In this document: positions 8,426-17,800 of the stretch, piece after piece
Layout of the letters: the number at the start of each line of letters is the position of its first letter
Numbering within the stretch: the first letter of the stretch is position 1
Assembly (NCBI GenBank): GCA_022821085.1
Contig: JAJEEG010000002.1
Span: forward strand, 434,001 to 498,000
Length of the DNA: 64,000 nucleotides
Source of the DNA: Candidatus Latescibacterota bacterium
Lineage (GTDB): Bacteria > JAAXHH01
Direction of reading: 5' to 3'
The notes under the pieces: generated by a model
The model's database searches: none
Told to the model about the DNA's origin: nothing
What the model saw: only the letters and a program-made list of their open reading frames with translations
Made by a program: the position numbers and the translations under genes

Positions 8426-9147
8426 CGCACCGACTCGAGGCAAAGCCCCCGGGCCGGGGCGTTGGCGCCCGCGGCACGCCGGTCTCTCGCCGCCAGCATC
8501 TCCGCCATGACGCTTTCCGGCCATCGTCCCCGTCCGATATCCACGGCCGTGCCCACGATCGTCCGCACCATGTGGTGGAGAAAGCGGTTCGCCTCGATGC
8601 GCAGGTGGAGTTCGTCGTCCACCTCGATCCATTCCAGTTCCCGCACCTCGCAAACCGTGCCGTCGGCCGTCGACGTAGCCTGGCAGAAGGAAGTGAAGTC
8701 GTGTCGGCCTGCCAGGGGATTGCACGCCCGGCGCATGGCGTCCACGTCCAGCGGGTAGGCCACGTACCAGGCAAGGTGCCTGCGCATGGCGCTCGGACGG
8801 CGGATGATCCGGTAGACGTACCGGCGACCCACCGCGCTGAACCGGGCGTGAAAATCATCGGGGGCCTGCGTGGCTTCGAGCACGCGCACGTCCGGCGGCA
8901 GCACCCCGTTCAGCCCCTTCTTCAGCCGTTCCACCCCCATGTCCGAATCCGTCCTGAAGTGGACGACCTGGCCGGTGGCGTGCACCCCGGCGTCCGTGCG
9001 GCCCGCCGCGGTCGCCCTGAGGTCGGATTGCAGGATGGTGCGCATCGCCTCCTCCAGGACGCCCTGCACGGTCCGTCCCTCGGGCTGGAGCTGCCAGCCG
9101 AGAAATTCGGTGCCGTCGTATTCGATCGTGAGGACCAGCGTGCGCAT
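8401..9147 (-). CDS. truA: tRNA pseudouridine(38-40) synthase TruA
   Basis: 248 aa. The catalytic motif GRTDAGVHATGQV holds Asp52. Other TruA marks are YDGTEFLGWQ near the start and the HHMVRTIVGT segment near residue 205. It isomerises uridines 38-40 in the anticodon stem-loop. Length and motif order are normal. It is transcribed toward trmJ, with overlapping 3' ends, and lies just downstream of ecfT on the same strand (36-base gap). The pairing of two tRNA anticodon-loop modifiers is noteworthy but they are convergent, not an operon. Confidence 0.95.
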   Translation of the reverse strand: MRTLVLTIEYDGTEFLGWQLQPEGRTVQGVLEEAMRTILQSDLRATAAGRTDAGVHATGQVVHFRTDSDMGVERLKKGLNGVLPPDVRVLEATQAPDDFHARFSAVGRRYVYRIIRRPSAMRRHLAWYVAYPLDVDAMRRACNPLAGRHDFTSFCQATSTADGTVCEVRELEWIEVDDELHLRIEANRFLHHMVRTIVGTAVDIGRGRWPESVMAEMLAARDRRAAGANAPARGLCLESVRYPSEFGI

Positions 9148-9183
9148 GTCGGATTAAGGCGGCCTGGCGAGGTTAAGAGTGGA

Positions 9184-10005
9184 TCAGAACAGAAGGCCTG
9201 CGGGGCCGATGATGTTGGCGACCGCGCCGAGGACGAGCAGGACCGTCACGGCCGCAATGGCCACAAAGTCGTTCCGGGCCAGGGCCATGACGCGGAACTG
9301 GGTGCGTCCGGCGCCGCCCCGGTAGCAGCGGGATTCCATGGCGACGGCCAGTTCCTCCGCCCGGCGGAAGGCCGAGAGCATCAGGGGCACCAGCAGGGCG
9401 GTCATTTTCCGGACGCGCCGGATCGGATTGCCGGTGAAGTCCGCGCCCCGGGCGGCCTGGGCCTTTTGCAGACGGTCCGCCTCCTCCACCAGCGTCGGGA
9501 TGAACCGCAGGGCGATGACCATCATCATGGCCAGTTCATGGGCGGGCAGTCCGAACCGTTCCAGGGGCTTGAGCAGCCGCTCGATGCCGTCCGAGACGTC
9601 CAGCGGCGCCGTGGTCAGCATCAGCAGCGCCGCGATCAGCATGATGACCACCAGGCGCAGGCTGAACACTGCCCCCTGGAACATCCCCTCCCAGGTGGGC
9701 CCCGGCACGGTGTATCCGGCGATGATCACGGCTTCTCCCGGCGTGAAGCACGCATGGGCCGCGAAGGTGATGATCAGGATCAGGCGGAAGGCCTTCAGGT
9801 TGTTCAGCGGCAGGTGGAGCGGAACGCCGGAGACCCGCACCAGGACCGCGACCACGGCCAGCATGAAGAAGAACAGCGGCAGGGTCTTTACCCAGATCAG
9901 CGCCGCCATCAGCGCCAGGGCGCCGCACAGCTTGGTGCGCGGGTCCAGGCGGTGAATGGAAGACTCGCCGGGATAGTACTGTCCCAGCGTCAGGTGCTGG
10001 AGCAT
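9184..10005 (-). CDS. ecfT: Energy-coupling factor transporter transmembrane protein EcfT
   Basis: 273 aa from ATG 10005 (MLQHLTLGQYYPGESSIHRL). The frame is open further upstream but that part reads like noise, and the family starts at this segment. Five or so hydrophobic helices are seen, plus the coupling-helix motif with Ala-Arg-Gly (KAQAARGADF) that contacts the ATPases. EcfT joins EcfA ATPases to a substrate-binding S component for vitamin or metal uptake. No EcfA or S component is near, so the substrate cannot be told. It is preceded by a strong promoter and a 300-base leader. Confidence 0.85.
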   Translation of the reverse strand: MLQHLTLGQYYPGESSIHRLDPRTKLCGALALMAALIWVKTLPLFFFMLAVVAVLVRVSGVPLHLPLNNLKAFRLILIITFAAHACFTPGEAVIIAGYTVPGPTWEGMFQGAVFSLRLVVIMLIAALLMLTTAPLDVSDGIERLLKPLERFGLPAHELAMMMVIALRFIPTLVEEADRLQKAQAARGADFTGNPIRRVRKMTALLVPLMLSAFRRAEELAVAMESRCYRGGAGRTQFRVMALARNDFVAIAAVTVLLVLGAVANIIGPAGLLF

Positions 10006-10404
10006 GGGGGTTCGTGTACTGAAGCCATCAGCATGGCGGGGTGAGCCGTGCGGGCCAAGCGGACCGGGAAGAGCAGGCCGCGAAGGACGGGAACGTCTCG
10101 CCGCGTGTTCGCGTCCAGGCAATAAAATACCCCACACAGGCGAGCATAAGTATTTTTAGGAGAACCTGTTCGGAACAGTGGTTGTCCCCCCGGGCAGTTC
10201 TGACGTCCTCCAATCTGGTGAGGCATGCCATCGATACCCGGAGCAGGATTCCCTATGGTATAGCAAAGGTTCTTTTAAAATGACTTTGCTGGAAACCTGT
10301 GTGAGGTAACAACCATTATACCCGGTCCGGCGCGGACCGGCAAGTGTTTTTGAGTTTTTCTCACCCGCTGCGGGGCGTGCCGTCGTCCGCCGCGGGGCGT
10401 GCCG
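10006..10404. other. Intergenic region and long ecfT leader
   Basis: About 400 bases without a convincing gene. Reading on the minus strand it holds a promoter with a palindrome in its spacer (10315-10343), then a leader of about 300 bases before ecfT. The leader has an inverted repeat AGCAAAG...CTTTGCT (10262-10290) and a short palindrome CTGTTC-G-GAACAG (10166-10178). A 78-codon open frame crosses it but has no family look. I compared it with cobalamin and TPP riboswitch cores and saw no match. Confidence 0.5.
10315..10343 (-). promoter_or_regulatory. Promoter for ecfT with palindromic operator in the spacer
   Basis: On the minus strand TTGCCG (10343-10338), exactly 17 bases, then a perfect TATAAT (10320-10315). 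The spacer plus the end of the -35 form an inverted repeat, CCGGTCC-5-GGACCGG, at 10322-10340. A repressor bound there would block RNA polymerase. The hexamers and spacing are seen directly, and the regulator is unknown. Confidence 0.6.
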
Positions 10405-10406
10405 TC
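10370..10406. repeat. 15-bp direct repeat, 22-bp period, at the end of the secreted-protein gene
   Basis: GCGGGGCGTGCCGTC occurs at 10370-10384 and again at 10392-10406. The second copy overlaps the stop codon (10405-10407) of the minus-strand gene that follows. Confidence 0.85.
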
Positions 10407-11655
10407 AGGTTTTGCGCTTCTTCTTCTTGGCCGCGGGAAAGAGGACGTTGTTCAGGATGAGCCGGTAACCGGGGGAGTTCTTGTGGAGGGCGAGATTGGT
10501 CGGTGGATCGCCCACCAGGTGCTCCTCGTCCTCCGGATCGTGCCCTCCGTAGAAGGTGAACGTACCCATCCCGAAATTGCCGTGGAGGTACTTGACGTGG
10601 TCGGTCCCGGCCTCCTCGGCGAGGACGACCACGGTGCGCTTGAGCACGTCGCGGTGGAAGGAAGTGGACAGGCCGTAGAAGCCGGCGATGTAGTTCACGT
10701 GGTTCTGCGTGAGCATGGTGGGGACCGGGTCGTACTTGGCCGAGAAATCGAAGAGGGTGAAGGGCCCGGTCAGCACCTTGCCGGCATTGACCTGGTTCAC
10801 GTCGATGTTGGAAAAGGAACCGACGAGCGGGTTCAGCTGCAGCGTGAAGTTCTCGAAGGCGAAGGTCTGGCCGAAGTCCAGCCTGGACTGGGCATCCGGA
10901 TCGACGGGAGTGTGGTCGTACTCCGGCGCCACGATGTCGGTGTGGACCGAGGCCAGCGCGATCTCCAGGGTTTCCGTCGCCGCGCACATGGCGAAGACAA
11001 ACCCGCCGTTCCCCACGTAGGACTTGATGCCCTGCGCCACGGCTTTCTTGGCCTCCGCGACTGTCGGATACCCCAGGCTTCGCGCCAGGGTCTCGTCGGT
11101 GGCCTGCTGCTGCTGGTACCAGGGCGTGCGGTGATAGCTGTAGAACTTGCTGTACTGCCCGGTGAAATCCTCGTGGTGCAGGTGCAGCCAGTCGTATTCC
11201 TTCAAGGTTCCGTCCAGCACCTCCTGGTCGAAGATCGTGTTGTAGGGCACTTCGGCGTATTCCAGCGCCAGGGTCACGGCATCGTCCCACGGCCGCTGGT
11301 CGGGCCGGGTGTATACGGCGATTTCGGGCGCTTTTTCTAGCAGCACCCGGTCCATGTTGTTTTCCTCGATATGGGCGTAAATCCGGACCAGTTCCGCGCC
11401 GTCGATCACCTGGAAACTCACGCCACGCAGGTGGCAGGACCGTACGCGGTCGGCCGTGGGGTCCATGACGAAGGACCCGCCACGGTAGTTCAGCAGCCAT
11501 TCCACGGTGTAGCCCTGCTCCAGGGCCTGGAAGGCGATGCCGTAGGCCTTGAGATGGTCCTGCTGTTCCAGGTCCATGAAGATGAGCATCTTCTGGGCGC
11601 TGGCGGGGGTCGGCAGGAGGAAGAGCAGTGCGAAAAGGAGGGTCAGACGACGCAT
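10405..11655 (-). CDS. Secreted protein of the so-called 'asparagine synthetase B' type (function unknown)
   Basis: 416 aa with a cleavable signal peptide (about 1-20, ending ASAQ). The body begins KMLIFMDLEQQDHLKAYG and contains VEWLLNYRGGSF, GGFVFAMCAATET and a late GTFTFYGGHDPEDEE. Proteins with these segments in Bacteroidota-like and related genomes carry the label 'asparagine synthetase B', yet this one has no ATP-pyrophosphatase or N-terminal Cys amidase domain, so that label is probably wrong. The GGFVFAMCA stretch resembles the nucleophile elbow of class I glutamine-amidotransferase-like folds. A lysine-rich tail ends the protein. The biochemical role is not known. Confidence 0.6.
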   Translation of the reverse strand: MRRLTLLFALLFLLPTPASAQKMLIFMDLEQQDHLKAYGIAFQALEQGYTVEWLLNYRGGSFVMDPTADRVRSCHLRGVSFQVIDGAELVRIYAHIEENNMDRVLLEKAPEIAVYTRPDQRPWDDAVTLALEYAEVPYNTIFDQEVLDGTLKEYDWLHLHHEDFTGQYSKFYSYHRTPWYQQQQATDETLARSLGYPTVAEAKKAVAQGIKSYVGNGGFVFAMCAATETLEIALASVHTDIVAPEYDHTPVDPDAQSRLDFGQTFAFENFTLQLNPLVGSFSNIDVNQVNAGKVLTGPFTLFDFSAKYDPVPTMLTQNHVNYIAGFYGLSTSFHRDVLKRTVVVLAEEAGTDHVKYLHGNFGMGTFTFYGGHDPEDEEHLVGDPPTNLALHKNSPGYRLILNNVLFPAAKKKKRKT

Positions 11656-11715
11656 GTTTTGCCGTATGGGATGAAGGCAGGCCGGAACGGATGTGCGATT
11701 CGATGAGCCCTCATG

Positions 11716-12009
11716 CTAGCGAGGGTCGACTGACGGCCATGGAACCTCTACGCTCTGGATGGTCGACTCGGTCGGATTCGGCAGGAGATGGATGAATTCC
11801 TTGCCTGCTTCCATATCCAGGTCCGGCCCCATGGGATTCGGACCTCCTTGCTCATCCAGAAAGTCCAGATACCGCTCTATCGCGGGTATCGTCCGATCAC
11901 GGGCTTCCTCGACCGTGGGCGCATTGCTGTGGATACCGGGCAAGGACGGGCAGAACGCATGAAACTGTTCGCCGTCAGATTCTATGACAACAGTAACTCT
12001 GGTCTTCAT
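11716..12009 (-). CDS. HicB-like antitoxin domain protein, orphan
   Basis: 97 aa from ATG 12009 (MKTRVTVVIESDGEQF), with a GAAGAGAAG stretch upstream. A longer frame to 12078 adds an unconserved repeat-rich leader. The fold is the partial RNase H of HicB: VVIESDGEQFHAFCPSLPGIHSNAPTVEEA followed by a helix AIERYLDFL. HicB normally neutralises the small HicA mRNA interferase encoded next to it. No HicA-sized frame with its GSH motif is present on either side. The tail after residue 60 lacks a clear DNA-binding domain. It may be a solitary regulator or a remnant of a toxin-antitoxin pair. Confidence 0.75.
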   Translation of the reverse strand: MKTRVTVVIESDGEQFHAFCPSLPGIHSNAPTVEEARDRTIPAIERYLDFLDEQGGPNPMGPDLDMEAGKEFIHLLPNPTESTIQSVEVPWPSVDPR

Positions 12010-12300
12010 GGTGATCTTCTCTTCGATTGCGCGGACTGTGCGGGCCATGCTGGCCATGCTGGCCGGTGGTAGCAGCATTTCGGCACCGTCCGCCTGTTAA
12101 AATATGACGCGGGTTGTCCGCAGGGTCAACGGAAACAGATCGCAGTACACAGGTATCGCCTCACGGATTCGAACTTGCATGGGCAGCGTAATTGTCAGCG
12201 TCACTGTGGTATTTAACGAGGCCCTGTTATATGGAATAGTCGGAGCGTGAACTACAATCTAGCATCCGGGGCGACAAAAAAGACGTCATGTGATAAGACC
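12010..12300. other. Intergenic region between hicB-like gene and thrC
   Basis: 291 bases of mixed composition, upstream of the hicB-like gene and downstream of thrC, both on the minus strand. No gene, clear terminator or strong promoter was recognised. Confidence 0.5.
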
Positions 12301-13491
12301 TCATACGTTCTGGTCGCCGTGCAACGCCGCCAGGTTGTCCACGTACTTGTGCCCACTGCCCGTATTGAAGAGCACGACCCGGTCTGACCGGTCGATGCGT
12401 CCGAGTGCGATCATCTTCCGCAGTCCGGCCAGCACGGCGCCGCCTTCGGGCGCCGCGAAGATGCCCTCGCAGGCCCCGATCTCCCGCACGCCGCTCACCA
12501 TGTCGCCGTCGGGAACGGCCACCGCGTCTCCTCCGCTTTCCCGAATCGCGGACAGCATCAATTTGTCCCCCACGGCGGCGGGTACGCGCAGCCCGCTGGC
12601 GAGCGTATGGGCGTTCTCCCACTCCGGTGCGTCCGGCCACTGCTGTTCCCAGGCCCGGACTATGGGCTGGCAGCCGGCGGCCTGCACCGCGATCATGCGG
12701 GGCCGTTCCGGTCCGATCCATCCGAGGGCTTCCATCTCGGAGAAGGCCTTCCACATGCCGATCAGTCCGGTCCCGCCCCCCGCCGGATAGAGGACCGCGT
12801 CCGGCAGGACCCAGCCGCACTGTTCGGCCAGTTCGTACCCCATGGTCTTCTTGCCCTCCACGCGGTAGGGCTCCTTCAGGGTGGAGACGTCGAACCATCC
12901 TTCCGTGTCCTTCCGCGCGGCCACCTGCTTGCCGCAATCCGTGATCAGGCCGTCCACGAGTTCCACCACCGCGCCGTGGGCCCGGCACTCGACGATGAAG
13001 GGCCGGGGGGTGTCCCGGGGCATGAATACGTGCACGGGGATGCCCGCCTTTGCGCCGTAGGCCGACAGTGCGCCCGCCGCGTTGCCGGCGGAAGGTATGG
13101 CCAGGGATTCCGCCCCCAGTTCCAGGGCGCGGGACACCGCCATGGCCAGGCCCCGGGCCTTGAACGAGCCGGTGGGATTGACGGATTCGTCCTTGATGTA
13201 GAGCCCGTCCATGCCCATCCGCTGGCCCAGGCGCCGGGCGTGCATCAGGGGCGTGCCGCCCTCGCCCAGGGTGACGATGGCCGATCCGTCGCGCATGGGG
13301 AGCATCTCTCGGTAGCGCCACAGGGTCGGTTCGCGCATCGCCAGGATGTCCGGGGTCAGTGCCTTTCCTGCCTCGTCGGTGTCGTACCGGGCGAGCAGCG
13401 GCCGCCCGCAGTCGGGGCACAGGTTCCGCAGCCGGTCCGCCGGCAGCCTTTCGCCGCAGTCGCTGCATTCCAGGTCGACCAGAAAGCTCAT
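12301..13491 (-). CDS. thrC: Threonine synthase
   Basis: 396 aa from ATG 13491, preceded on the minus strand by AGAGGA. A small zinc-ribbon-like start has Cys9, Cys12, Cys25 and Cys28. The PLP lysine is Lys111 in SVNPTGSFKARG. The phosphate loop GGGTGLIGMW and SAGNAAGALSAY are those of fold-type II PLP enzymes. It converts O-phosphohomoserine to threonine. The zinc ribbon marks it as the class found in plants, archaea and many non-proteobacteria. Other Thr-pathway genes are not in the window, and the upstream neighbour is a barrel protein 11 bases away, so they may be cotranscribed. Confidence 0.9.
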   Translation of the reverse strand: MSFLVDLECSDCGERLPADRLRNLCPDCGRPLLARYDTDEAGKALTPDILAMREPTLWRYREMLPMRDGSAIVTLGEGGTPLMHARRLGQRMGMDGLYIKDESVNPTGSFKARGLAMAVSRALELGAESLAIPSAGNAAGALSAYGAKAGIPVHVFMPRDTPRPFIVECRAHGAVVELVDGLITDCGKQVAARKDTEGWFDVSTLKEPYRVEGKKTMGYELAEQCGWVLPDAVLYPAGGGTGLIGMWKAFSEMEALGWIGPERPRMIAVQAAGCQPIVRAWEQQWPDAPEWENAHTLASGLRVPAAVGDKLMLSAIRESGGDAVAVPDGDMVSGVREIGACEGIFAAPEGGAVLAGLRKMIALGRIDRSDRVVLFNTGSGHKYVDNLAALHGDQNV

Positions 13492-13502
13492 TATCGTTCC
13501 TC

Positions 13503-14504
13503 TCACAGGTCGAAGAACAGCCCGATGCCCGCGTAGTCGTCTTCCAGGTGATGAAACTGTCCGTGGTCGCTGCGGCCCCCGTGGTATACGAAAGCAACGC
13601 GAAGACCCCGGGAAGCCCCGTTGTGAAACAGCAGTCCCGCGTGAGCCGTGCGGTTGACCGAGATCTCCCCGTCCCGGAACAGCCGAACGTCGCAGGCCAG
13701 GTAGGCCCGGGTTGCACCGCCATCGCCCGCGAAGGGACGGAAGACCAGCTCGGCGCCGCCCTGGACCCGCCACCGCCGCACATCCGGGATGGCGTGGTTC
13801 GACCACCGCAGGCTGCCGTAGACGCGGGCGGAACCGATCGAGGAACCGACGGCGGATCCTGGCGCGAAGCGCATCTCGCGGGCGCCGTAAAGCGTGAAAT
13901 ACTCCCGGCTGTAGGTTATGGCCCCCATGGCCTGGTCCGCCCGGTCCGCCCGGTCCGCCCGGTCCACCCGGTCCGCCTGGTCTGTCCGGCCCGTCTGACC
14001 TGCCTGACCTGTCTTGCCCGGTCCGCCGTACCCGCCGTACCCGCCGTACCCGTCGTACCCGTCGGCCAGGTGGGCGCTCACGTGGGCGTATTCGAACCGC
14101 CAGGTGATCCGGTCGTTGCCCAGGTCCGCGTGGAAGCCGATCAGGTAGTCGGCGGTCTCGAGGGGGAAGGTCGTTCCCGACCGGCGCAGCTTCGAGAAGA
14201 CGCCGGCATGTATCCCGGTCCGGAAGTGCAGGTCGCTGTCCGCGCCCCACGCATAGTCGGCAGCTTCCCAGGAACCGCCGATGTCGCCGTTCAGCCGGTC
14301 GCCCAGGTTGGACGTTACCGCCAGCCGCGCCTCGGTCGGGTCGGCCAGCAGCGGGCGGAACAGCCGCTGTTGCGGAGCGGCGAAGCTCCAGGTCCCCGCC
14401 GCGGCGTCCCCGGCCGAACCCGGTGCAAGGCCGAGTGCCAGGAGAACAACACCGGCAAAGACCGGCAGGCGCGTTGCGGAAAGGCCTTCCGTCCTGCGGA
14501 TCAT
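13503..14504 (-). CDS. DUF1207 family outer-membrane barrel-like protein
   Basis: 333 aa from ATG 14504 (MIRRTEGLSATRL). A signal peptide runs to about residue 38. The mature start FAAPQQRLFRPLLADPTEARLAV is characteristic of DUF1207 proteins. Alternating hydrophobic strands follow and the last residues are GIGLFFDL. Between about residues 165 and 207 lies an inserted low-complexity block made of 9-base repeats, encoding YGGYGGYGG and then RADRADRAD-like units. This block probably forms an extracellular loop. DUF1207 proteins are predicted outer-membrane proteins of unknown function. The gene is divergent from the large autotransporter gene. Confidence 0.75.
   Translation of the reverse strand: MIRRTEGLSATRLPVFAGVVLLALGLAPGSAGDAAAGTWSFAAPQQRLFRPLLADPTEARLAVTSNLGDRLNGDIGGSWEAADYAWGADSDLHFRTGIHAGVFSKLRRSGTTFPLETADYLIGFHADLGNDRITWRFEYAHVSAHLADGYDGYGGYGGYGGPGKTGQAGQTGRTDQADRVDRADRADRADQAMGAITYSREYFTLYGAREMRFAPGSAVGSSIGSARVYGSLRWSNHAIPDVRRWRVQGGAELVFRPFAGDGGATRAYLACDVRLFRDGEISVNRTAHAGLLFHNGASRGLRVAFVYHGGRSDHGQFHHLEDDYAGIGLFFDL
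13934..14063. repeat. Two arrays of 9-bp repeats inside the DUF1207 gene
   Basis: Six units of GGTCCGCCC or variants lie at 13934-13987, and four units of GCCGTACCC or a variant at 14025-14060. Being multiples of three they keep the frame and encode Arg-Ala-Asp and Tyr-Gly-Gly repeats on the minus strand. Confidence 0.9.
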
Positions 14505-14850
14505 GCCCGTTCTGGTTTTGTGTTGTAATGCGGAATTACTTTTGTTTATTTGAATAAATAGAATGTGTAAATTCCTTCGTTTACCATGCCTTGTTTTCGC
14601 GGAATCAGACACCAGCGAACCGAGCCTGTAACCTGTTCCGCTTGCCATACATAGACTGTAATCGTGTCATCTGAACTCAGAGGAAGGATTCCGTATTCTT
14701 TCCGCGTGTTTTCTGACCGTTTGTACGTCTGCCATAGTAATTAAAGGAATCAGCTGTGGCAAGGATAGCCCGGCGAGCCCGGCGGCGCTTCCCGACCGGG
14801 TTTACATTCCTTCACTCACCGTACTTCCGTCCCGCAATCGCCACGGCCTC
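14505..14850. other. Divergent AT-rich promoter region, DUF1207 / autotransporter
   Basis: 346 bases, clearly richer in A and T than the surroundings between 14515 and 14600. It should hold the promoters of both divergent surface-protein genes. No hexamer pair was convincing enough to name. Confidence 0.5.
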
Positions 14851-17800
14851 ATGTCTTTCCTGTCGCGAACCCGGGTCGCCCTGCTGATACTGTTGGGCGG
14901 AACGCTATATGCCGGATCTTCCCACGCCCAGGAGACACACCCCTTCGTCAGCAATCTCAGCCAGGGGAGTACTGGAACGGCGAGCCCTTCACTCTGGAAT
15001 CGCGCCCAGGGCTTTGACACCGGTTCACACCAGGATGGCTATACGCTTCGCAATGTCCAGATCTTCATGGGGGACACACAGTATTTCAAAGTGTCCGTAT
15101 GCCCGACCGATTCGAACGGCCAACCGCCCACTGACCGGCATGGCGCCACGGGATCAGGCTGCACCGAGCTTGCGCTTCCGTCCCCCAAACAATCGGGCAC
15201 GGTAACCTTCAACGCGCCATCAGGCACGACGCTTCTGCCGGATACCACGTACTCGGTTTTCATCGAATTCGGGAGCAACTATTCACTGGCCCGCACGAGT
15301 TCCGATAACGAGGACGAAAATCCCACGGAGGGATGGAGCATCGCGAACGGATACCTTTTCCAGCAACTCAATTCGGGCTATATCGCCTCCGACCCCTCCA
15401 CTCCTGACAGGTTTATATGGCGAACGAGCAGGTACTCGTTCCGCATGACCGTCAACGGGGTAACTGCCACGGGCAAGCCGAATATCGAGGGGCGTACGTT
15501 CGTGCCGGCTCTGCTGACCGTCGACACTTCGGAAATAGGTTCACTGAGCGGACTGACCGATCCCGATTTCACCTACCAGTGGATCCGGGTGGATGCCAAC
15601 GGCACGAATCCTGTGAACGTGGGGACGGACTCGACGTACACGCTGACCGATAGCGACGCGGGCAAACAGATCAAGGTGAAGGTCGGGTTCGTCGACGACT
15701 TAGGAAGAACCGACTCGGTTACCAGCGACGCGTTTCCGTCTGTCGACGACACGGTCGGGGAAGCTGCCGTATGCAATGTGCCCTCACTCACCGGGGGCGC
15801 CGCCATCATCTGGTCCGGAAACATGAGGTTGGGAGAACATACCGATTCAGCGCTGGGCGACCTGGCCGGTTATTCGTCCGTCGGCACGGGCTTTGGCACC
15901 CTGAACGACCCGACTTTCCGGTTCGACCCCGACGGCGCCGAGTACACGATAACGGATATCCACCATAATTCCGGTTCCGGACACACTATAAACCTGGGCC
16001 TCGACCAGGCTTTCAGCGCCGACGAAAAACGCACGCTGACGCTGTATGGCTGTAGTGAACCTCTGTATCTGATGGACACGGCCAATCCACAAACGGTGGA
16101 CGGCCGGGTGATATACAAGTGGGAGAACACGGGTCTCATCTGGTCTTCCTACATCGTCAAAACGCTATACCTCGTGCGGGACGAGGAGGCTCCCGAATTC
16201 AGTAGTGTGGCGATCGACACGACCGCCATCGCGTTGACCTTCACCGAAGACCTGGCCAGTAACCCGCCGCCCGTCACCGCGTTCACGGTAAACAGGAGGA
16301 CATCGGCAGGCGTGCGGAATACGGTAGGCCTGACGGGAGCCGCGACTATCGAAGGAGCGGTGCTGACCCTGACCCTCAGCAGCGCGGTTACCGATACCGA
16401 CATACTGAGCGTCGTCTATGCAAAGCCGGAATCCGGCAATAAGCTGAGCGATCTCTTTTTGAACGAAGTGGCCGAATTTACGACCCCGGCTTTCTCCATC
16501 GGCGTGATGGGTTTGGGCTGCCTGGCGCCCGATCTGGGGGACCGCGAGAAGGTCTGGGAAGGGGATCTCAGTGTGGGAGTGTACCGCGTCGGACAACGGA
16601 AGGAGATCATCACGGGCTACGGTTACGACAGCGTGCAGGGGTTCGGTTCGCTGGATCCGGACAACTTCACGATCGGCGGTAACGACAAATATGGTATCAA
16701 ATTGGTGTTGTTGTACGATCAGCCCAATCCAGGTGTGTCGGTGTATCAGCCCGGCGATTTCGTGTTCGTCCTGGACCGGGCGCTGAAACCGGAAGTGAGG
16801 GCTGATCTCCAACTGCACGTTTGCGATGCGGCCCCCTTTGAATTCGCGGCGGCGGACAGCCTGGTATATACGAACAATGCCGGCCAGAAGGAATACGACT
16901 ATTCCTGGAGCAGTGTCGAACTGGAATGGGCGAACATCTTCGACCGGAAGCTTACGCTGAGCCGGGCGATGGAGGAGCAGTCCAGTCAGCAACAGTCCCC
17001 CGAGACGATCGCCGAAACCGCAACGGCTGGACCGGAAGCACGTTTCGCAAGCCTTCCCGACCGGCATGACGGTGCGTCGGAGATCCGTTTCGAACTGCAT
17101 TTCTCCGAAGAGCCCGATGAGTTGAGCTACCTCACGGTGCGGAACGGTCTGCTCGAAGTGTCAGGCGGGACCGTCACGGGCGCGCGTCGCATGATCCCGC
17201 ACAACGACACGAGCTGGTTGGTTACGGTCGAGCCGTCGAGCGGCGGGGATATCTTCATATCGATCCCCGCGCGGCCCTGCGGCGCAACGAATTCCGTCTG
17301 TTTTGACGGGCGGCCGCTTGCGACGTCCGTTACAACCTTCGTGCCGGGGGTGGAGTTCTTCGCGGTGTTCAGCAAGGTACCGAAAGAGCACGACGGAGTG
17401 AATTCCATCGTGATCGAAATGCAGATCACCGACCAGCCCGATGGGTTAAGCTATCTCACGGTGCAAGACGGACTTTTCGAAGTGTCGGGCGGTAGCATTG
17501 AAAGGGCGTGGCGGCTCAATCCCCCCGACAACAAGGGCTGGGGTTTGCGTATCGTTCCCGATGGCACAGGAGACGTCGTGGTGCGGCTTCGCGAAACCAC
17601 GGACTGCGGCTCGCCGCCCGGCGTGTGTACCGAGGACGGCCGCATGCTGCCGGGGAATCTGCAGGCCACCGTGTACGGTCCCGCCGTCCTCTCGGTCTCC
17701 GACGCTGAGGTGCGCGAAGGCCCGGCCGCGAACCTGGAATTCACGGTAAGCTTGAGCAGGCAGCGCTACAAGGCCACGGAGGTGACGTATACTACTTCGG

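Noticed and set aside
10006-10308. Cobalamin or TPP riboswitch ahead of ecfT
   Set aside because: A few short matches (AGGGAA, CCACTG) but the conserved cores and pairing order are missing.
13492-14250. Upstream extension of the thrC frame into the DUF1207 gene
   Set aside because: The conserved protein begins at 13491 with a ribosome site, and the extension overlaps a better gene.
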